Assembly: GCF_000419765.1 (NCBI RefSeq)
Contig: NZ_ATTQ01000004.1
Location: forward strand, 1 to 64,000
Reading direction: 5' to 3'
Source of the DNA: Rhizobium mongolense USDA 1844
GTDB lineage: Bacteria > Pseudomonadota > Alphaproteobacteria > Rhizobiales > Rhizobiaceae
Length of the DNA: 64,000 bases
The notes below the pieces were generated by a model that worked only from the letters and a program-made list of their open reading frames with translations, was not told the DNA's origin and made no database searches. Within the stretch, counting starts at the first letter, position 1. Every line of letters begins with the position of its first letter. A program made the position numbers and the translations under genes. Below are positions 43,959 through 53,384 of the stretch, piece after piece.

Positions 43959-45272
43959 TCAGAGAGTGAGGTTGCTCTTCGCTGCCTCGCCCGCCACGTA
44001 AGTCTCCACGACCGCCCGGTCGTCGCCCATCGTCTGCAGCAGGAAGAGTTCTTCCGGCAGCGTCTTCACCACATCCATCTTCAACGCCATGGCTGGCGTT
44101 GCCGCGGCGTTCAGGACGACGAGATCGGCGTCCGTGCCTTCATCCAGGGTGCCGATGCTATGGGCGAGCGAGAGCGCCTCGGCATTGCCGAGCGTCATGT
44201 AATAATAGCTTTCGAGCGGGTTGAGGCGCTCGCCGAGGAGCTGCTGGATCTTGTAGGCTTCGTCCATGGTGCGCAGCATCGAATAGCTGGAGCCGCCGCC
44301 GATGTCGGTGGCAACGCCGATCCTGACGAGTTTTTCGCGGCGCGCCAGTGCCTTCAGCGGGAAGAGGCCGGAGCCGAGGAAGAGGTTCGAGGTGGGGCAA
44401 TGGACTGCAACCGAACCGGCTTCGCTCATGGCATCTGCCTCGCGCTCTGAGAGGTGAATGCAGTGGCCGAAGAGGCTCTTCGGGCCTAGCAGGCCGTAGC
44501 GGGCGTAGATGTCGGTGTAGTCGATCGCGTCCGGATACAGCTCGCAGGTGAACCTGATCTCATCGTGGTTTTCCGAAAGATGCGTCTGGATGTGCAGGTT
44601 CGGAAATTCCTTAGCGAGAGCCTGGGCCGCCGCCATCTGCTGCGGCGTCGAAGTGATGGCGAAGCGCGGGGTGATGGCGACGTGGTTTCGGCCCTTGCCG
44701 TGCCAGTCGGCAATCACCTGCCGCGTTTCGTCATAGCCCATCTCAGGCGTGTCGAGCAGGCCCTGCGGGGCATTGCGGTCCATCATCACCTTGCCGCCGA
44801 TCATGCACATGTTGCGGCGTATGGCCTCTGAGAAGTAGGCGTCGGCGGAGGTCTTATGGACGGAGCAATAGGCGGCAGCCGTCGTCGTGCCGTGACGGGC
44901 CAGTTCGTCGTAGAAATGCGTCGCGATCTTTTCGGCATGCGCGGTTTCGACGAAGCGGCATTCTTCCGGGAAAGTGTAAGTGTTCAGCCATTCGAGCAGG
45001 TTGGCTGCGTAGGAGGCGATCACCTGCATCTGCGGAAAATGCAGATGCGTGTCGATGAAGCCCGGCATAATGAGGTATGGGCGGTGGTCGATCTCAACCG
45101 CATTTGCCGGAGCCTTCTTCCTGATGTCGGAATAGGCGCCGATCGCCGCGATCTTGCCGGCCTCGATCAGCAGGCCGCCGTCGCTCTCATAGCGGTAGCT
45201 GTCCGTATCAGTGACGCTGAGGGGCGCGCGTTTGAACGAGAGCAGGCGCCCGCGCAGGAGTTTCGTCATCAT
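43959..45272 (-). CDS. guaD: Guanine deaminase
   Basis: The 437-residue amidohydrolase-superfamily enzyme hydrolyses guanine to xanthine and ammonia. Metal and substrate motifs visible are MPGFIDTHLHFPQ (H76, H78), EWLNTYTFPEECRF, QTHLSENHDEI, GHCIHLSE and CPTSNLFLGSGLF, and VATDIGGGSSYSML supplies the catalytic Asp. The length agrees with bacterial GuaD. The start overlaps the puuD stop (ATGA), placing both in one transcript; xanthine formed here feeds the xanthine dehydrogenase encoded nearby. Confidence 0.94.
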   Translation of the reverse strand: MMTKLLRGRLLSFKRAPLSVTDTDSYRYESDGGLLIEAGKIAAIGAYSDIRKKAPANAVEIDHRPYLIMPGFIDTHLHFPQMQVIASYAANLLEWLNTYTFPEECRFVETAHAEKIATHFYDELARHGTTTAAAYCSVHKTSADAYFSEAIRRNMCMIGGKVMMDRNAPQGLLDTPEMGYDETRQVIADWHGKGRNHVAITPRFAITSTPQQMAAAQALAKEFPNLHIQTHLSENHDEIRFTCELYPDAIDYTDIYARYGLLGPKSLFGHCIHLSEREADAMSEAGSVAVHCPTSNLFLGSGLFPLKALARREKLVRIGVATDIGGGSSYSMLRTMDEAYKIQQLLGERLNPLESYYYMTLGNAEALSLAHSIGTLDEGTDADLVVLNAAATPAMALKMDVVKTLPEELFLLQTMGDDRAVVETYVAGEAAKSNLTL

Positions 45273-46507
45273 TGCTGTTTGCCTTCGACTGCGCTTTCGA
45301 ACCAGGCGACGAGCAGCTTCCGCTCGTCCGACGTAATCTCCGTCACGTTGCCGGGCGGCATGGCATGGCTGCGGCCTGCCTGTATATAGATTTCACGCGC
45401 ATGGGCGGCGATTTCCGCGTCGTTTTCGAAGATGACGCCGTTCGGCGGCCGGGCAAGGCCTTCGTAGACTGGCTCAACGGCATGGCACATCGAACAGCGC
45501 GTGCCGATCACGTCCTTGACTGCAGGGAAGTGGGGATCACCCGCAAACTGCTGGAAGGCCGGCGCGACGGCAGTCGTTTCGCTTCCGCCGGTCAGCACCT
45601 TAGGCACCGTCGAAAGCCACATGATGAGGATGAAGAGGATGACGGTCGCGATCCAGGTCCAGGTCGGGCGCCCCTTGCGTGCGTGCGTCGTGTTGAACCA
45701 GTGGCGGATGGTGACGCCCATCAGGAAGACGAGGGCTGCAATCACCCAGTTGAAAGCGGTGCCGAAGGCCAGCGGATAGTGGTTCGACAGCATGAAGAAG
45801 ATGACCGGCAGCGTCAGGTAGTTGTTGTGTAGTGAGCGCTGCTTGGCGACTGCGCCGTATTTCGGATCCGGCGTACGTCCAGCGATTAGGTCGGCGACGA
45901 CGATCTTCTGGTTCGGGATGATGATCATAAAGACGTTGGCCGACATGATCGTGGCCGTGAAGGCGCCGAGATGCAGGAAGGCGGCGCGGCCGGTGAAGAG
46001 CTGCGTATAGCCCCAGGCCATGAAGACGATCACGCCATAGAGCACCGCCATCAGGCCCCAGGTGTTTTTGCCGAGCGGCGACTTGCAGAGCAGGTCGTAG
46101 ACGATCCAGCCGACGGCCAGCGAGGCGAGCGAGATCAGGATTGCGACAGGCGCGCTGATCTCCAGCACATGGCGGTCGATGAGGAAGAGGTCGGCTCCGC
46201 CATAATAGACGATGCAGAGCATCAGAAAGCCGGAGAGCCAAGTGAAGTAGCTTTCGTATTTGAACCAGGTCAGATGCTCCGGCATCTGCGCCGGCGCCAC
46301 CAGATACTTCTGGATGTGGTAGAAGCCGCCGCCATGCACCTGCCACTCCTCGCCATAAGCGCCCGGCGGGAGATGCGGGCGCTTCACCAGCCCGAGATCA
46401 AGCGCGATGAAATAGAAGGATGAGCCGATCCAGGCGATCGCGGTGATGACGTGAAACCAGCGTGTCGCAAAAGCCAGCCATTCCCACGCTATGGCATATT
46501 CATACAT
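45269..46507 (-). CDS. puuD: Urate hydroxylase PuuD (membrane urate oxidase with cytochrome c)
   Basis: The 412-residue protein has an N-terminal membrane part of about eight helices (HVITAIAWIGSSFYFIALDL near the start) and a C-terminal c-type cytochrome domain with the heme motif CSMCH (338-342) and the distal Met region HAMPPGN. This architecture is that of PuuD, which oxidises urate to 5-hydroxyisourate and passes electrons to the respiratory chain; it was first described in Agrobacterium. It is cotranscribed with guaD. Confidence 0.93.
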   Translation of the reverse strand: MYEYAIAWEWLAFATRWFHVITAIAWIGSSFYFIALDLGLVKRPHLPPGAYGEEWQVHGGGFYHIQKYLVAPAQMPEHLTWFKYESYFTWLSGFLMLCIVYYGGADLFLIDRHVLEISAPVAILISLASLAVGWIVYDLLCKSPLGKNTWGLMAVLYGVIVFMAWGYTQLFTGRAAFLHLGAFTATIMSANVFMIIIPNQKIVVADLIAGRTPDPKYGAVAKQRSLHNNYLTLPVIFFMLSNHYPLAFGTAFNWVIAALVFLMGVTIRHWFNTTHARKGRPTWTWIATVILFILIMWLSTVPKVLTGGSETTAVAPAFQQFAGDPHFPAVKDVIGTRCSMCHAVEPVYEGLARPPNGVIFENDAEIAAHAREIYIQAGRSHAMPPGNVTEITSDERKLLVAWFESAVEGKQQ

Positions 46508-46862
46508 TCAGTTCCCCTGTCTTCCTCCGACTCGCCACATTGCAGAAAGTTGCTGCGGGAGGGAAGGGGAAAGACGTCAGCCGTTTGCTTTGCCGAGGAA
46601 CACGTACCGGCGACTGTTTCAGCCGCGACGTATTTCCGCACGATAAGCCTCAATTCGGTCTCCGTCAGCATGGATTATGTGACCGTGAGGTCATTGAAAG
46701 TTGCGGTCGGTTTAAGGCAGCACGCCTAGTTTTGAGTATGTTGCACTGCAAAATTTAGTGATCCTTGAAATGTCACGACTCGGTTACAATTACCATTATG
46801 GGCCGCCAGGATGAGGTGGAAACCGCATTGAGGCGGCGCATTCATCGACGGAGAAGATGCCC
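46508..46862 (+). promoter_or_regulatory. Upstream region of puuD-guaD and of a secreted-protein gene
   Basis: About 355 bp between the divergent puuD start and the 46863 gene. It should contain both promoters. No ORF, RNA gene or clear dyad is supported. Confidence 0.4.
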
Positions 46863-47195
46863 ATGCGCAGCATTCTGGCAGGTGTGATGATTGCGTTCGC
46901 GTCGAGTGTGAGTGCCCACGACGCGCCAGCGGGTTGGTCTTACGAACCCTTCTGTTGCAATGGCGACAACCATACTGGCGATTGCCAGATGATCCCTTCG
47001 AAGAGCGTCAAGGTGACGCCCAGAGGATATCGGGTGACGCTGTTGCCCGGCGACCACCGGCTGGTGACGCGGGCACATGTCTTCATGCTGCCGATGACGA
47101 AGGCGATGCAATCCGGCGATGGCGAATATCACCTCTGCCTGTTCCCGAACGAGGACACGCCGCGCTGCTTCTACGCGCCGGAAATGGGCTATTGA
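46863..47195 (+). CDS. Small periplasmic protein, unknown
   Basis: The ATG at 46863 (GGAG about 9 bases upstream; 46857 is the alternative) opens a signal peptide, MRSILAGVMIAFASSVSAHD, giving a mature protein of about 90 residues. Four or more Cys (EPFCCNGDNHTGDCQ, HLCLF, RCFYAP) suggest disulfides or metal binding. The pattern is common in rhizobial secreted proteins of unknown function. It is convergent with the next LysR gene. Confidence 0.7.
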   Translation: MRSILAGVMIAFASSVSAHDAPAGWSYEPFCCNGDNHTGDCQMIPSKSVKVTPRGYRVTLLPGDHRLVTRAHVFMLPMTKAMQSGDGEYHLCLFPNEDTPRCFYAPEMGY

Positions 47196-47202
47196 GCGCC
47201 GC

Positions 47203-48099
47203 TTAGAGAGCGTGCGCGTCCATCTCGCCGATGATCCAGTTCCGGAAGGCCCGGATCTTCGGCACATTTCTTCGGTTTTCCGGATAGGCGAGCCAGTAGT
47301 CGGCGCCGTCGTAGCAGACGAGGTCGAAGGGCTGGCAGAGCCGGCCGGCGGCGAGATCGTCCAAATAAAATTCCGGCGTCAGGATTGCAACGCCTTGGCC
47401 GGCAATTGCGGCACTTGCTTCAAAGGACTGCGCGCCGAGCCTTGAACGGGGGCGACCGGCAAGATCGGGGTTTGGTACGCCGGCCTCGGTGAACCACTGG
47501 AGCCACCAAGGGTCTCCGGCATCGATCAGCCGCAGCTTCAGCAGGTCGGCCGGTGAATGGATGCCGCCGATCGACTCGGCCAATGCGGGCGCCAGCATCG
47601 GCGTAAATGTCACCTTCATCAGCATATGGGAACGCAGGCCCGGCCAGTTGCCCTTGCCGCTGCGGAGTGCGAGGTCCGCAGGCTCGCGCGAAAAATCGAT
47701 CAGCGTGTCTGAGGTTTTCAATCTTACCGCAGTGCTCGGATATTTCAGGTGAAACGATCCTATATGTCTCGCCAGCCACTGCGCCGCAAAGGTCGGAGTC
47801 GAGTGGATAAGCAGCATTTCTTCTGCTGCGGCGCTGACGGAGGCGACTGCTTCGCTCAGGATGGCTAATCCTTCCGTCACCCTCGGCGCCAGCCGTTCGC
47901 CGGTATCCGTCAGGCTGATCTGGCGCGGGCGGCGCAGGAATAGCGGTTCGCCAATATTCTCCTCCAGCAGTTTCACCTGATAACTCACAGCCGTCTGCGT
48001 CATGCCGAGCTCTTCGCCCGCCTTCGTGAAGCTGCCGAGCCGCGCCACTGCTTCGAAGACGCGCAGCGCATTCAGCGGGAATTGTTTCGACAGCTTCAT
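47203..48099 (-). CDS. LysR-family regulator, GcvA-like
   Basis: From the ATG at 48099 the protein has 298 residues, starting MKLSKQFPLNALRVFEAVAR, with the HTH GSFTKAGEELGMTQTAVSYQ. The phrase PLNALRVFEA and the domain layout are those of GcvA-type LysR regulators. No target is obvious; it lies between the puuD-guaD and xdh operons and could regulate either. Confidence 0.87.
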   Translation of the reverse strand: MKLSKQFPLNALRVFEAVARLGSFTKAGEELGMTQTAVSYQVKLLEENIGEPLFLRRPRQISLTDTGERLAPRVTEGLAILSEAVASVSAAAEEMLLIHSTPTFAAQWLARHIGSFHLKYPSTAVRLKTSDTLIDFSREPADLALRSGKGNWPGLRSHMLMKVTFTPMLAPALAESIGGIHSPADLLKLRLIDAGDPWWLQWFTEAGVPNPDLAGRPRSRLGAQSFEASAAIAGQGVAILTPEFYLDDLAAGRLCQPFDLVCYDGADYWLAYPENRRNVPKIRAFRNWIIGEMDAHAL

Positions 48100-48201
48100 G
48101 GATAAGTTCTCTTTATGCATATAGACGGTTGTTCGATTGGAATTGCAGCATTTTTAGCGGCAATCTGCAAGCCATACCATCAGTTGAACAAGGGTGATGT
48201 C

Positions 48202-48405
48202 ATGGATTGCCATGCTATCGAAGAGAACACCAATCTCGTCAATCGTTCGCTTTTGTCATTTGTTCCACGCCTGACAGGCTGGGCTTATGGCAAGATATTC
48301 CATCCGTCGCGGCTCGATCTCGACGGCATTCCGGATCGCGTGAAGCGCGATCTTGGCTTCCTGGACGGGCGCGATCCCCGTTACGAGAGCGATCTCTGCC
48401 GATAA
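48202..48405 (+). CDS. DUF1127-like small protein
   Basis: 67 residues from the ATG at 48202 (AAGGGTG upstream). The C-terminal half RLDLDGIPDRVKRDLGFLDG matches the DUF1127 (YjiS-like) pattern of an Arg-rich helix with a D-x-G-L/F end. In alphaproteobacteria DUF1127 proteins bind RNA and affect phosphate and stress physiology. The 3' end overlaps the convergent xdhC gene by 25 bp. Confidence 0.6.
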   Translation: MDCHAIEENTNLVNRSLLSFVPRLTGWAYGKIFHPSRLDLDGIPDRVKRDLGFLDGRDPRYESDLCR

Positions 48406-49193
48406 GCCGAAAGTGCCGTCAGTATTTCGGCAGCGGTCATGGCGGCGATCACTTCCGGCCGCTTGTCCCTGACCGCTGAGCCGCCGATCGGCAGGGTGAG
48501 GCGGTCGAGCCAGTTCCGCTCGCCGCCTTCGCGCGAAAGCCAGTTTGCAAAGGTCGCCCGTTTCGTGGTCGAGCCGATCATGCCGGTATAGGCAAGATCG
48601 GTTCTCGCCAGCGCTTCGCGGGCGATCAGAAAGTCCAGCGCATGGTCGTGCGTCAGGATGACGACGGCGGAGCCCGCGGGCATTGCCTTCACCAGCGCTT
48701 CCGGCATCGGCGTAAGCTGCGTCTTCGCTTCCGGCGGTAGGTTCGCAAGCTCTTCCTTACGCGTCTCGACCACTGTCACGAAGAGCGGCAGCTGCGCAAG
48801 TGCGGCCGCGAGCGCATGCCCGACATGGCCTGCGCCGAAAAGATAGACCTCCGGAAGGTGCGCCGATTCTTCGGCATGCCGTGCTTTCAGCTCTGTCATC
48901 AGATCGTCCGTCACCCGCCGGAACCGCAACTTAGCACGCCCGCCGCAGCATTGCCCGATCTCCGGCCCAAGCGGAATATCCATGGTCGCCCTGCCGCTGC
49001 CCATAAGCAGGTCTCGTGCGTTTCGGATCACGATGAACTCCAACTGCCCGCCGCCGATCGTGCCCCAGGTAGCATTTTCAGCGACGAGCATGAAGGTGCC
49101 GGCTTCGCGCGGCGTGGAGCCTTGGGTTTCGACAATGTCGATGAGGATGATGGCGGGGTGAGCGGACGTGAAGGCGAGGAAAGAGGAGGTCAT
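48381..49193 (-). CDS. xdhC: Xanthine dehydrogenase accessory protein XdhC
   Basis: From the ATG at 49193 the product has 270 residues. XdhC binds molybdenum cofactor, promotes its sulfuration and inserts it into xanthine dehydrogenase. It shows the N-terminal motif VETQGSTPREAG, the GxGQ-type segment IGGGQLEF, and a Rossmann domain VYLFGAGHVGHALAAALAQL. It follows xdhB by about 200 bp on the same strand; the frame is open upstream to 49274 but that part is an intergenic repeat. Confidence 0.92.
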   Translation of the reverse strand: MTSSFLAFTSAHPAIILIDIVETQGSTPREAGTFMLVAENATWGTIGGGQLEFIVIRNARDLLMGSGRATMDIPLGPEIGQCCGGRAKLRFRRVTDDLMTELKARHAEESAHLPEVYLFGAGHVGHALAAALAQLPLFVTVVETRKEELANLPPEAKTQLTPMPEALVKAMPAGSAVVILTHDHALDFLIAREALARTDLAYTGMIGSTTKRATFANWLSREGGERNWLDRLTLPIGGSAVRDKRPEVIAAMTAAEILTALSAYRQRSLS

Positions 49194-49227
49194 GGCGCGG
49201 AAGCACCCCCCTCTGTCCTGCCTGACA

Positions 49228-49247
49228 CCTCCCTCACAAGGGGGAGG
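49228..49247 (-). repeat. Inverted repeat in xdhB-xdhC spacer
   Basis: CCTCCC (49228-49233) pairs with GGGAGG (49242-49247) in a C/G-rich stretch of the kind found in dispersed intergenic elements of rhizobia. It could act as a hairpin limiting xdhC expression. No T-run follows. Confidence 0.45.
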
Positions 49248-49389
49248 ATTGATATGATGCGCGCTTGCCGCCAAAAAATGGGCGAATTACCGCAGCCTGC
49301 TGATTGCAGGGAGCCGTCGCCTCTCACCGGGTAAGTCTTGCTCCCCCGCTCATTCACCTTGGCTTGAGGCATCAGTAAGCCAGCCACTC

Positions 49390-51729
49390 TCACACCCGCT
49401 TCATCCGCTCCACCGCCATCAGCACCCGCTCGGGCGTTGCGGGAGCGTCGAGCCGGGGGCAGATCTTGTAGTCGGCGACGCTGGCCACCGCCATCGAGAG
49501 TGCTTCGAAAACGGAGATCGCCAGCATGAGCGGCGGCTCGCCGACGGCCTTCGAGCGGCCGATGGTGGGCTCGGCATTCTCCGACCATTCGGCGAGACGG
49601 ACGTTGAAGATCTTCGGCCGGTCGGAGGCAAGCGGGATCTTGTAGGTCGAGGGGGCATGCGTGCGCAGCCGGCCCTTGTCGTCCCACCAGAGTTCTTCCG
49701 TCGTCAGCCAGCCCATGCCCTGCACGAAGCCGCCTTCCACCTGGCCGATGTCGATCGCCGGGTTCAGCGAGCGGCCGACGTCGTGCAGGATGTCGGTGCG
49801 GTCGATCAGGTATTCGCCGGTCAGTGTGTCGATCGAGACTTCGCTGCAGGCGGCGCCGTAGGCGAAATAATAGAACGGCGTGCCGCGCCCTGCTGCCCGA
49901 TCCCAGTGGATTTTCGGCGTCTTGTAGAAACCCGCTGCAGAGAGCTGCACGCGGGCGAAATAGGCCTGCTTGATGAAATCGGGGAAGAAGATTTCCTTCT
50001 CGCCGACGCGCACCCGGTTCGGCAGGAAGACGATTTCAGCCGGATCGACGCTCCATTTGTCTGCGGCGAAGGCAACGAGCCGCTCTTTGATCTGCCGCGC
50101 AGCGTCAGAGGCGGCCATGCCGTTCAGGTCGGAACCGGAGGAGGCGGCGGTCGCAGACGTGTTCGGAACCTTGCCGGTGGTCGTCGCGGTGATCTTCACG
50201 CGGTCGATATCGACCTGGAAGCTGTCTGACAGCACCTGCGCCACCTTGGTATAAAGGCCCTGGCCCATCTCCGTGCCGCCATGGTTCAGGTGGATCGAAC
50301 CGTCCTGATAGATATGCACCAGCGCGCCCGCCTGGTTGAAGGCGGTCATCGTGAAGGAGATGCCGAATTTCACCGGCGTCAGCGCAATGCCCTTGCGGAT
50401 GTAGCGGCTGTCGCGGTTGAAGCCGATGATGGCATTGCGGCGGGCCTGGTAATTGGCGCTCTCCTCCAATTCCTCGACGATGCGCAGGATGATGTTGTCT
50501 TCAACTTCCTGGTGGTAGGGCGTCGTCGTGCGGCCGGAACCCGGCTGACCGTAGAAGTTCAGTTTGCGGATTTCGAGCGGGTCCTTGCCAATCGCATAAG
50601 CGATCTCTTCGATGAAGCGCTCGGCTCCCAGCATGCCCTGCGGCCCCCCGAAACCGCGGAAGGCAGTATTCGAGACGGTATGCGTCTTCAGCGGCACCGA
50701 GGTCAGATGCACATGCGGATAGAAATAGCTGGAATCGGCATGGAAGAGCGCGCGGTCCGTCACCGGACCGGACAGGTCCGACGAGAAGCCGCAGCGCGCC
50801 GCGTAGGTTGCGTCGACGGCGTGGATGCGGCCTTCATTGTCGAAGGCGAGCTCGTAATCCACCAGGAAGTCGTGGCGTTTGCCGGTGGCGCTCATGTCCT
50901 CGTCGCGGTCGGGGCGGAATTTAACGGCACGTTTCAGCTTTTTGGCGGCGATGGCGGCAAGCGCTGCAAACTGGTTGCCCTGCGTTTCCTTGCCGCCGAA
51001 GCCGCCGCCCATGCGGCGCACATTCACCGTAACGGCATTCGACGGAATGTTCAGCACATGGCCGACGATATGCTGGATTTCGCTCGGGTGCTGCGTGGAG
51101 GACCAGACTGTCACCTCGTCGTCCTCGCCGGGGATCGCCATGGCGACCTGGCCTTCGAGGTAAAAATGCTCCTGCCCGCCGATCCGCATTTGGCCTTTCA
51201 GCCGGTGCGGGGCATTGTCCATCTCGGCCTTGGCGTCGCCGCGCTGCAACGTCATCGGCGCGATGACGAGCGGGCTGCCGTTTTCGAGCGCGCCGTCGAT
51301 ATCGCTCCAGTGCGGCAGATCGCGATACTCGATCTTCGCCTTCTGTGCGGCCTTCCGTGCTGCATCGCGGGTCTCGGCGATCACCGCAAAGACCGGCTGG
51401 CCGTGGAACTCGACCCCGGTTTCGGCAAGCAGCGGCTCGTCATGGCTGCCGTTGGAACTGACATCGTTGACGCCCGGCACGTCCTTGCCGGTGAAGACCC
51501 AAACGACGCCGGGGTGCCTGCGGACTTCGGAAAGGTCCATGCTGAGGATCTCGGCATGGGCGCGGTCGGACATTCCGAGCGCGCCGTGCAGCAGGCCTGC
51601 GGGTTCGGGAATATCGTCGATATAATCGGCAGTTCCGGTGACATGCTTATGCGCTGAATCATGTTTCAGCGCGCTGTGCATGGGACCGCTGATGATGACC
51701 TTGGCGGTGTCGAAGGTGGATTTATCCAT
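49390..51729 (-). CDS. xdhB: Xanthine dehydrogenase molybdopterin-binding subunit
   Basis: From the ATG at 51729 the product has 779 residues. It is the large subunit that binds molybdenum cofactor and oxidises hypoxanthine and xanthine. Visible are GTADYIDDIPEP near the N terminus, QEHFYLEGQVAMAIP, the cofactor motif RRMGGGFGGKETQG, FRGFGGPQGML and the C-terminal VGEPPLMLAISVFEAL with the catalytic Glu. It is downstream of xdhA with a spacer of about 160 bp. Confidence 0.95.
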   Translation of the reverse strand: MDKSTFDTAKVIISGPMHSALKHDSAHKHVTGTADYIDDIPEPAGLLHGALGMSDRAHAEILSMDLSEVRRHPGVVWVFTGKDVPGVNDVSSNGSHDEPLLAETGVEFHGQPVFAVIAETRDAARKAAQKAKIEYRDLPHWSDIDGALENGSPLVIAPMTLQRGDAKAEMDNAPHRLKGQMRIGGQEHFYLEGQVAMAIPGEDDEVTVWSSTQHPSEIQHIVGHVLNIPSNAVTVNVRRMGGGFGGKETQGNQFAALAAIAAKKLKRAVKFRPDRDEDMSATGKRHDFLVDYELAFDNEGRIHAVDATYAARCGFSSDLSGPVTDRALFHADSSYFYPHVHLTSVPLKTHTVSNTAFRGFGGPQGMLGAERFIEEIAYAIGKDPLEIRKLNFYGQPGSGRTTTPYHQEVEDNIILRIVEELEESANYQARRNAIIGFNRDSRYIRKGIALTPVKFGISFTMTAFNQAGALVHIYQDGSIHLNHGGTEMGQGLYTKVAQVLSDSFQVDIDRVKITATTTGKVPNTSATAASSGSDLNGMAASDAARQIKERLVAFAADKWSVDPAEIVFLPNRVRVGEKEIFFPDFIKQAYFARVQLSAAGFYKTPKIHWDRAAGRGTPFYYFAYGAACSEVSIDTLTGEYLIDRTDILHDVGRSLNPAIDIGQVEGGFVQGMGWLTTEELWWDDKGRLRTHAPSTYKIPLASDRPKIFNVRLAEWSENAEPTIGRSKAVGEPPLMLAISVFEALSMAVASVADYKICPRLDAPATPERVLMAVERMKRV

Positions 51730-51756
51730 CAGTTGGCTCCTCCGAGTTGCCTGCAC

Positions 51757-51888
51757 TGGCGTTTGGTGTCCGCTCGAGCCGCTCAGGCGTGGATCCTCGG
51801 CTCAAGCCCGGGCATGACGGACCCCGCGGGGAGAAGGTGGCGGCAGCCGGATGAGGGCGGCTGCTTGCGGCCATGTTGATGATCGTCA
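51757..51888 (-). repeat. Probable intergenic mosaic repeat between xdhA and xdhB
   Basis: The spacer contains GGATCCTCGGCTCAAGCCCG followed by GGCATGACGGAC, which resembles the short palindromic intergenic units I know from rhizobial genomes, then a GC-rich tail. It has no coding sense. Dispersed-copy status cannot be checked from this window. Confidence 0.4.
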
Positions 51889-53355
51889 TCACGCCACCCC
51901 CTCGAACCGCTTCAATTCCACCGGCGTTCCCACCGATTCCAGGTAGAAGCGCCTCAGCAGGTTCTTTGCCGTCAGTTGCCGATATTCGGCGGTGGCGCGC
52001 CAATCGGTCAGCGGCTGGAAATCAGCGTCGAAGGCGTCGCGTGCCCTGTCGACGGTTTCCTCGTTCCACGGCTTGCCGATGAGATCGGATTCGACGGTGC
52101 GGGCGCGCTTCGGCGTTCCGGCCATGCCGCCGAAGGCGATGCGGATATCGTTGACGTCGCCTGCCTCATCGAGTGTTAGATAGAAGGCACCGAGCACGGC
52201 AGTGATGTCCTCGTCGCGGCGTTTGGTGATCTTGTAGACCGCGAACTGGCTGCCTTCGGCCGGGTAGGGCATGAAGACGCTCTCGACGAATTCGCCAGGC
52301 TTGCGGTCCTGCTTGCCGTATTCGACGAAATAATCCTCGAGCCGCAACATGCGCGTGCCCGTTGCCGAGCGCAGCTTCAGCGTGGCGCCGAGCGCGATCA
52401 AAGGCGGCGGGCTGTCACCGATCGGCGAGCCGTTGGCGATATTGCCGCCGATCGTACCCATGTTGCGCACCTGCTCGCCGCCGATGCGGTTGATGAGATC
52501 GCCGAGCGTCGGTACTTTCGGCGCGAGGATTTCGAAAGCCTTGGTATAGGTGACGCCCGCGCCGATCGTCACGCCGCCATCCGTGGTCTTGATCGCCTGC
52601 AGTTCGTTCAGGTGATTGATGAAGATGGCGGGGCTCAAGGCGCGCATCTGTTTCGTCACCCAGAGCCCGACATCGGTGGAACCGGCGATGACGGTTGCCT
52701 GCGGTTCATCGGCCAGCACGCGCGCCAACGCCTCGACCGAGCCGGGAACGATCAGTCGGTCCTCGCCGGAAACAATGGTGATCGTTTCGCGCGTCTGCAT
52801 CGCCCAGAGCCTGGAGACGATTTCGGAGCGCGTCTTTTCGAGCGGATCAAAGAGCGTGCTCGGCCGCGCACGGCTGACGGCTTCGGCCGCCTTGACGATC
52901 GGCTCGTAACCGGTGCAGCGACAGAGATTGCCCTGAAGCGCCTTTTCGATCTCGGCCCGTCCGGGCTTCTCGTTGGAAAGCCAGAGGCCATAGAGCGACA
53001 TCACGAAGCCCGGCGTGCAGAAGCCGCATTGCGAACCGTGGTAGTCCACCATCGCCTGCTGTACCGGATGCAGCGTGCCGTTCCTGGCGGCCAGATGCTC
53101 GACGGTGACGACATGCGTCCCGTTCAGCGATCCTAACAAGCGAATACAGGCATTGACCGTCTCATAGAAGAGCTTGCCGTCGAGCAAGCGGCCGACCAGC
53201 ACCGTGCAGGCGCCGCAATCACCCTCGGCGCATCCTTCCTTCGTGCCGGTCAGCCGGCGCCTCAACCGCAGAAAATCGAGAAGCATCTCTGAGGGGTGGA
53301 CATCGCTCAGGGTGATGTCCTCGCCGTTGAGGATGAAGCGGATGCTGTCTTTCAT
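51889..53355 (-). CDS. xdhA: Xanthine dehydrogenase FeS/FAD subunit
   Basis: The 488-residue small subunit passes electrons from the molybdenum site to NAD. The N-terminal 2Fe-2S ferredoxin motif CAEGDCGAC (C42, C47, C50), the second 2Fe-2S domain with CGFCTPG and LCRCTGY, and the FAD domain with TVIAGSTDVGLWV and GGNIANGSPIGD are all present, plus the C-terminal CO-dehydrogenase-flavoprotein domain. It lies 29 bp downstream of bdhA and reads as one operon with it, as known for the Sinorhizobium bdhA-xdhA2-xdhB2 operon. Confidence 0.95.
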   Translation of the reverse strand: MKDSIRFILNGEDITLSDVHPSEMLLDFLRLRRRLTGTKEGCAEGDCGACTVLVGRLLDGKLFYETVNACIRLLGSLNGTHVVTVEHLAARNGTLHPVQQAMVDYHGSQCGFCTPGFVMSLYGLWLSNEKPGRAEIEKALQGNLCRCTGYEPIVKAAEAVSRARPSTLFDPLEKTRSEIVSRLWAMQTRETITIVSGEDRLIVPGSVEALARVLADEPQATVIAGSTDVGLWVTKQMRALSPAIFINHLNELQAIKTTDGGVTIGAGVTYTKAFEILAPKVPTLGDLINRIGGEQVRNMGTIGGNIANGSPIGDSPPPLIALGATLKLRSATGTRMLRLEDYFVEYGKQDRKPGEFVESVFMPYPAEGSQFAVYKITKRRDEDITAVLGAFYLTLDEAGDVNDIRIAFGGMAGTPKRARTVESDLIGKPWNEETVDRARDAFDADFQPLTDWRATAEYRQLTAKNLLRRFYLESVGTPVELKRFEGVA

Positions 53356-53384
53356 GTTGTTCCTTGTTCTTGTTTTTGAAATGG

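Noticed and set aside
50281..51657. Plus-strand 458-codon frame
   Set aside because: Antisense to xdhB, which carries all molybdopterin-binding motifs.
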